NCBI GenBank assembly: GCA_016208645.1
Contig: JACQXP010000398.1
Coordinates: 1 to 14,890, forward strand
Direction of reading: 5' to 3'
DNA from: Candidatus Methylomirabilota bacterium
GTDB lineage: Bacteria; Methylomirabilota; Methylomirabilia; Methylomirabilales; 2-02-FULL-66-22
DNA length: 14,890 nucleotides
The position numbers were made by a program, and so were the translations under genes. A model generated the notes under the pieces. It did not search any database. It had not been told where the DNA came from and saw only the letters and a program-made list of their open reading frames with translations. Positions 14,189 to 14,890 of the stretch are shown here, one piece after another. Every line of letters begins with the position of its first letter. Position 1 is the first letter of the stretch.

Positions 14189-14572
14189 ATGAGTTTGGAG
14201 ATCGGACTGCGCGGGCAAGCCACCATGCGAGTCACCCCCGACAAGACCGCCGAGGCCTGGGGCAGCGGCGACGTCCCGGTCTTCGGAACGCCCAGCCTGG
14301 TGGCATTGCTGGAGACGGCTGCAGTGAACGCCGTCGTCGGACATCTCGGCCCCGGCGAGACCACGGTGGGCACCTGGCTGGATGTGTCGCACCTCGCCGC
14401 CACCCCCGTCGGCGTTGAAGTATCTGCCGAGGCCGAACTGGTGGCGATCGAGGGGCGGAAGCTGACCTTTGCCGTGGTCGCCCATGACCCCCGGAACAAA
14501 ATCGGCGAGTGTCGGCACGACCGGATGATCGTGTCCCGCGAACGGTTTCTGGCGAAGGTCCAGGGGAAATAG
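14189..14572 (+). CDS. FlK-type hotdog acyl-CoA thioesterase
   Basis: A complete hotdog-fold protein of 127 residues, similar to fluoroacetyl-CoA thioesterase (FlK) and its many relatives of unknown substrate. The FlK catalytic residues Thr42, Glu50 and His76 have matching residues here with the same spacing: Thr34 and Glu42 in GTPSLVALLETAA, and His68 in VSHLAATPVG. The VGT.LDVSHLAATPVG core and the KIGEC.H.R..V.RERF end fit the family. It probably hydrolyses a short acyl-CoA; fluoroacetyl-CoA specificity cannot be inferred. The start is ATG at 14189 with GGAG eight bases upstream. It lies between two ligase remnants, yet shows no damage itself. Confidence 0.87.
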   Translation: MSLEIGLRGQATMRVTPDKTAEAWGSGDVPVFGTPSLVALLETAAVNAVVGHLGPGETTVGTWLDVSHLAATPVGVEVSAEAELVAIEGRKLTFAVVAHDPRNKIGECRHDRMIVSRERFLAKVQGK

Positions 14573-14591
14573 TGCCCCGGACAAGCGAGGC

Positions 14592-14858
14592 CGCCATCCA
14601 TCGGCGTGGGGGGGTGACGCCTTCGTGGGCGCGACCTGGAGTGAGCTCTTGCCCCTGTTCGAGCGGGACCCCGAGACAAAGATGCTGGCCCTTTTCGGCG
14701 AGATCAGGACGACCAACGAGGAGGACGCCGCCGCCCTTTCGCGGGGCATGGGCACGGCCGGGGGCAAGATCGCCGCCCTGCGCGAGGCCGGGGTCCACGT
14801 GGTCGGGCATCTGGGCGACATCGGCCCCGCCCCTCGCCGGATCCTGGACATCCTGTGA
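14592..14858 (+). pseudogene. SucD-like acyl-CoA ligase alpha chain, C-terminal remnant
   Basis: From 14625 a frame reads GATWSELLPLFERDPETKML, then ALFGEIRTTNEEDAAALSRG, then MGTAGGKIAALREAGVHVV, ending at the TGA at 14856-14858. These are two blocks of the succinyl-CoA ligase alpha subunit. The block that should separate them, about 33 residues with TKP...AG.TAP.GKRMGHAGAI and the phosphorylated active-site His, is missing in frame. The CoA-binding N-terminal half is absent too. Just upstream, SIGVGGDAFVG can be read only by shifting frame at a run of seven G (14608-14614), one more than the frame needs. All this fits a decayed gene. It begins right after the thioesterase stop. A related ADP-forming acyl-CoA ligase is also possible. 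Confidence 0.75.
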
Positions 14859-14890
14859 CTGCTCGTCGCGCCCCCCCTACCGGACCATTG

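Noticed and set aside
13901..14851. 316-codon minus-strand frame over the remnant region
   Set aside because: No recognisable domain, while the plus strand has an intact thioesterase and clear SDR and SucD segments.
14859..14890. Last 32 bases of the window
   Set aside because: Too short to assign; no start or signal seen.

Overview
This window is high-GC bacterial chromosome (about two thirds G+C by eye). It looks like core genome from a Gram-negative lineage with an outer membrane, judged from two lipoprotein genes, one of them in the lolB position. Gene order and composition fit an uncultured deltaproteobacterium-like or NC10/Rokubacteria-like organism. That placement is inference; no rRNA or species marker is present.

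Minus-strand block (1-11405). Read in transcription order, the genes are engB, a 15-repeat TPR lipoprotein, a lolB-like lipoprotein, ispE, tRNA-Gln(UUG), prs, rplY (CTC/L25), pth, rpsF, ssb, rpsR, a DUF2232 membrane protein, rplI, dnaB and the start of a secreted protein cut by the window edge. This joins two known conserved clusters: TPR-lolB-ispE-prs-rplY-pth, as in Pseudomonas, and rpsF-ssb-rpsR-(DUF2232)-rplI-dnaB. Spacing is tight, with ATGA, GTGA and zero-gap junctions, so much of it is probably co-transcribed. The genes serve translation, replication, PRPP and isoprenoid precursor supply, and lipoprotein handling. Many starts are GTG, and rpsF starts with TTG. A 15-unit heptanucleotide array lies between the DUF2232 gene and rplI.

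Divergent region (11406-11732). An extended -10 sigma70-type promoter for engB and a separate promoter for leuB face away from each other. A similar promoter for the TPR gene overlaps the engB stop. Both minus-strand promoters are followed at once by an inverted repeat that would lie at the 5' end of the mRNA.

Plus-strand block (11733-14890). leuB is followed 9 bases later by a crotonase-family gene. Then comes a decayed stretch: an SDR reductase lacking its middle and catalytic residues, a short ATP-grasp (SucC-like) remnant, an intact FlK-type hotdog thioesterase with its Thr/Glu/His triad, and a SucD-like C-terminal remnant that has lost the segment with the active-site His. One small intact gene among several internally deleted acyl-CoA genes is the most unusual thing here. 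I saw no CRISPR array, transposase, phage gene or new defence system.
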